DNA from: Lingula anatina
Lineage: Eukaryota; Brachiopoda; Lingulata; Lingulida; Lingulidae
DNA: 32,131 nt
NCBI RefSeq assembly: GCF_001039355.2
Contig: NW_019773941.1
Span: 1 to 32,131, forward strand
Direction of reading: 5' to 3'
Every line of letters begins with the position of its first letter. The stretch's first letter is position 1. Of this stretch, positions 29,827 through 32,131 are shown piece after piece. The position numbers and the translations under genes were made by a program. The notes under the pieces are model-generated. The model saw only the letters and a list, made by a program, of their open reading frames with translations. It was not told the DNA's origin and did no database searches.

Positions 29827-30015
29827 ATGGATTTCACCATATTGTTGAAGCAGAGTAACCAACAACAGAACCCAGCTAGTGACAGCCATTCTCACGGTTT
29901 AACACCGTCTAGCGTCTGCAGCACGTTAAGTGAATGCCGGGACAAACTTCCTTTATCCACTTTACCTAACAAGGCCACCCGTTTAAAACCTTTAAATGAT
30001 ATCATCTCTGATTAA
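29827..30015 (+). CDS. Small unrecognised ORF, 62 residues
   Basis: ATG at 29827 to TAA at 30013-30015. The product begins MDFTILLKQSNQQQNPASDS, is rich in S, Q, N and P, and ends KATRLKPLNDIISD. No domain, signal peptide or membrane segment is seen. It lies about 700 bp after the candidate TATA box and donor; an AG at 29805-29806 could be the matching acceptor but has a poor pyrimidine tract. The mixed, low-hydrophobic composition differs from the AT-driven ORFs nearby, which hints at real coding. It could also be one exon of a longer gene or a chance frame. Confidence 0.35.
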   Translation: MDFTILLKQSNQQQNPASDSHSHGLTPSSVCSTLSECRDKLPLSTLPNKATRLKPLNDIISD

Positions 30016-30257
30016 TGAAAAGTTGTTACGGTACATTTGATGAAATGTTTACACACAGTGGGGTCTTATCGGTTATCGAAGTCCTGAATTCCGGGTGCGT
30101 CAACACATTCCTTCAAGTGGTGATGTTCAGGTGCCTCAAAATTGGATGGGGGGAAGACAAGGGGGGAAATTGATACCAGACTCGCAGTACATCCTGTGCT
30201 CAGCTACATATTGACAGAAATTCAGAATTAGATTTAAAAACTAGATACATATACCCT

Positions 30258-30491
30258 TAACAGCGTACGCGTGTTTGGTTTGCATTTGAATCCTTCTCCT
30301 GATAAGCAACTAACACTGCCTTGGCGTTAGACCCAATTAAATTGACCTTGGCCTAGAACAGAAGTCTTTTTTTTTTTTTTTTTTTTTTTGAAAAAAAAAT
30401 TTACATGTAGCTGTGCAATAAAATATAATTGGTGGATTAATCATTTATCAGAGGGGTGGACAACAATGGTTAGGGGTTCACGAAAAATGAC
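30258..30491. repeat. Dispersed repeat, copy 2
   Basis: Same family and orientation as 16391-16650 (AAGCAACTAACACTGCCT; AATTGGTGGAT; GAGGGGTGGAC; GTTCACGAAAAATGACTT). It is interrupted by a poly-T tract at about 30367-30390 and ends exactly at the TTA beside the next element. Confidence 0.5.
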
Positions 30492-30494
30492 TTA

Positions 30495-30662
30495 GTCCCC
30501 ATTCAGAAAAGGGGTCTAAATGTATAACTAGTCCGAGGATCAAATATGGCCGACCCACTTGAATACTTCCCCACAGGATATTAGCAGATTATACGACAAG
30601 CTTTGTAGTGGGTCACCATATTTATCCCTCGGACTAGCTAGCCCCATATTCTGAATGGGAAC
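30495..30662. mobile_element. 168-bp MITE flanked by TTA
   Basis: GTCCCCATTCAGAA at the left and TTCTGAATGGGAAC at the right are inverted, with TTA on both sides (30492-30494 and 30663-30665). Further in, ACTAGTCCGAGGATCAAATATGG pairs with CCATATTTATCCCTCGGACTAG, and GACCCACTT pairs with AGTGGGTC, so almost the whole element folds as one hairpin. The TTA target fits a PIF/Harbinger-type MITE. Confidence 0.65.
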
Positions 30663-30683
30663 TTATAGCGCATTCAGAACAGC

Positions 30684-30822
30684 GGACTAACAGATCTGCG
30701 GATTAAATATGGTGACCCACTAAAAAGATTGCCGCTTAAATCCCGATAAGACACCGAATAGATCCCTCGCGGGGATTACGCAACAAGCATTCAAGTGGGT
30801 CGATTCGCTGATCTGTTAGCCC
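30684..30822. repeat. Second inverted repeat related to the adjacent MITE
   Basis: GGACTAACAGATCTGCGGAT then AATATGGTGACCCAC at the left pairs partly with GTGGGTCGATTCGCTGATCT then GTTAGCCCC at the right. The GCATTCAGAACAGCGGACTA start and the AAATATGG..GACCCAC core match the neighbour, so two family members sit side by side. Confidence 0.5.
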
Positions 30823-30825
30823 CAT

Positions 30826-31793
30826 AGAGCCTGACAGCATCTGACCTAGAAAGTGCCCTTGGTCCTGAGCCCTCTACCCGGATGCACTCAATTTTACAGG
30901 CGGCCTCATTTAATCAATGATAATATATTCACTTGTCTAGAAAACACCTAAGAACTGTACATTTCAGAAAGCAAAGAATGTAAGCTTTAAAGTCATATCA
31001 GTTTTATTCACATTTGTTAACTTAGGTAGAAATAGCAGGAGGTTAAATATGAGACTTGCTTTTCGCGAAGAGAAGTAAAAAACAAAACTTTAATTTCAGC
31101 ATGCACATTCTTTTTCACTTTACCAAATAATTTATTGAAATTTTCTCATAAACATCCGAAATATGTTTTAAACAATGTCAGAAAATTTCAGAAAGATATC
31201 TTATTTAGTTTTTGAGTTATAATAAATTTCCTGGGATGGGTGCTGTACCTAAAAACCTGCATCAAGTCAGAGAGTTGCACAATATACAGGCAGGCTAGCT
31301 GACTAGAAGACTTCCACCTAATATTACTTTTATAAGTACTAATGGATTGTAAATAAAGTGCCTTTTTCAATAGTTTTTCATAGTTTTGTTTTAATCAACT
31401 GAACCGGGATACTCATAAAATTTTGTTTTGCACTCAAATTATATACCAGAATACAAACATTGTCATGAGCAAATATTACACTTTCGTGAATAAAAATTGC
31501 ATCATAAAAATACAAGTAAACGTGGCATTTGTACTAATACACAAGCAGGAAAGACAGGTTGATACAGCGTACTAGTAAACATATTACATCTGTATTTATA
31601 CACAAGCAGGAAAAGACATGTTGATGCAACACACAAGGCAACATTTAGCCTGACTTGCCACGGAACGGTTACAGTCATTCTATCAGCAATATAGCCCTTT
31701 CAATTACTATTGTCGACTGCTTGGTTACTGCCGTTAGTATCATCAGCGTTTTTCATAAATCAAGCCCCACGTCCGAATCTGCTCTCTGACAAC
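30826..31793. other. AT-rich, no gene recognised
   Basis: No exon was recognised on either strand. Two near-copies of a short segment with CACAAGCAGGAAA-GACA-GTTGAT are near 31540-31565 and 31600-31626. Confidence 0.4.
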
Positions 31794-31991
31794 TCATACT
31801 AGGCAAAGGTACATCATCTTTGAAGTTATCGAAGTATCAAAATCTATCAAGGACTCTTTCTCGAAGTCTGAATTTTCTAACAAATCTAGAACATGTCTCA
31901 ACCCATAACTTCTGCTGACTTCTCGCCGCCAATTTGACTTCTTAGCGCCTCGACAATGGTTGAGATAAATCGCTTTTTCATTATCTAATTC
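31794..31991 (-). pseudogene. Open frame of unknown origin, possibly transposase-derived
   Basis: A minus-strand frame without its own ATG reads ELDNEKAIYLNHCRGAKKSN, then WRREVSRSYGLRHVLDLLEN, then SDFEKESLIDFDTS. The charged, helix-forming composition looks like protein and unlike AT-driven frames. The 'LLEN-SDFE-ES-IDFD' acidic stretch recalls the N-termini of piggyBac-type transposases, a weak resemblance. A stop precedes the frame, so it would have to be an internal exon or a decayed gene. Confidence 0.25.
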
Positions 31992-32131
31992 TCGCTACAC
32001 GTCTTTCAAAAGCCGGAAGTAAACAAAAAACTAACATTAAGTTAGTCTTGTGATAGAAGCATGAAGTGTTACAAACGAAAGGGGACAGTACAAGCATGTA
32101 AACACAGAAACCGCATACATGCGGTTCCCGG

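Overview
This is animal nuclear DNA, not bacterial. It is AT-rich, with short exons bounded by GT/AG introns, cysteine-rich extracellular modules, and a dense mix of DNA transposons, non-LTR relics and microsatellites. The mix (Tc1, PIF/Harbinger-type MITEs, a KRBA2/Ginger-like integrase fragment, an RTE-like LINE, CGGAT-ended repeats) and the gene families fit a marine invertebrate, perhaps a lophotrochozoan such as a bivalve. The species cannot be fixed from the sequence.

Two loci are well supported and both lie on the minus strand. (1) Positions 1580-12710 hold a tandem pair of genes for the SnoaL-like 'pathogen-related protein' family, best known from plants. Copy B (exons 12533-12710, 10729-10945, 6247-6494) is complete at 211 residues. 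Copy A (exons 2308-2485 and 1580-1796) continues past the left edge. (2) Positions 17804-26405 hold the 3' eight exons of a membrane protein: an EMI domain over two exons, one EGF module, four calcium-binding EGF modules, then a transmembrane helix and a tyrosine-containing cytoplasmic tail. All eight exons join in frame with matching phases, giving 420 residues. The signal-peptide exon was not found.

Region by region: 480-1345 is a complex tandem repeat in copy A's last intron, with a diverged single copy in the matching intron of copy B (about 9236-9480). 3398-4773 is a decayed minus-strand LINE. 13080-14016 is tandem-repeat DNA. 14021-16026 is a 2-kb unit bounded by inverted CCGGTGTGAACGGAATG ends; it carries variant short repeats near both ends and two exons of an integrase-like protein. 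18481-20354 is a nest of repeats in the largest receptor intron: a CGGAT-ended MITE, a 270-bp duplication, a Tc1 remnant and a solo LTR. 23203-24096 is a deleted Tc1 with intact ends. 26911-27459 is a PIF/Harbinger-type MITE that still holds a 56-codon ORF. 27810-28566 is the 3' end of an RTE-like LINE. 29129-30015 holds a TATA box, a possible 5' UTR exon and a 62-codon ORF on the plus strand (tentative). 30258-30825 holds dispersed and inverted repeats.

The two confident loci have no evident shared pathway. One encodes small soluble proteins of the SnoaL/NTF2-like fold; the other encodes a cell-surface protein with an EGFL7/MEGF-like ectodomain. The rest is mainly transposon biology.
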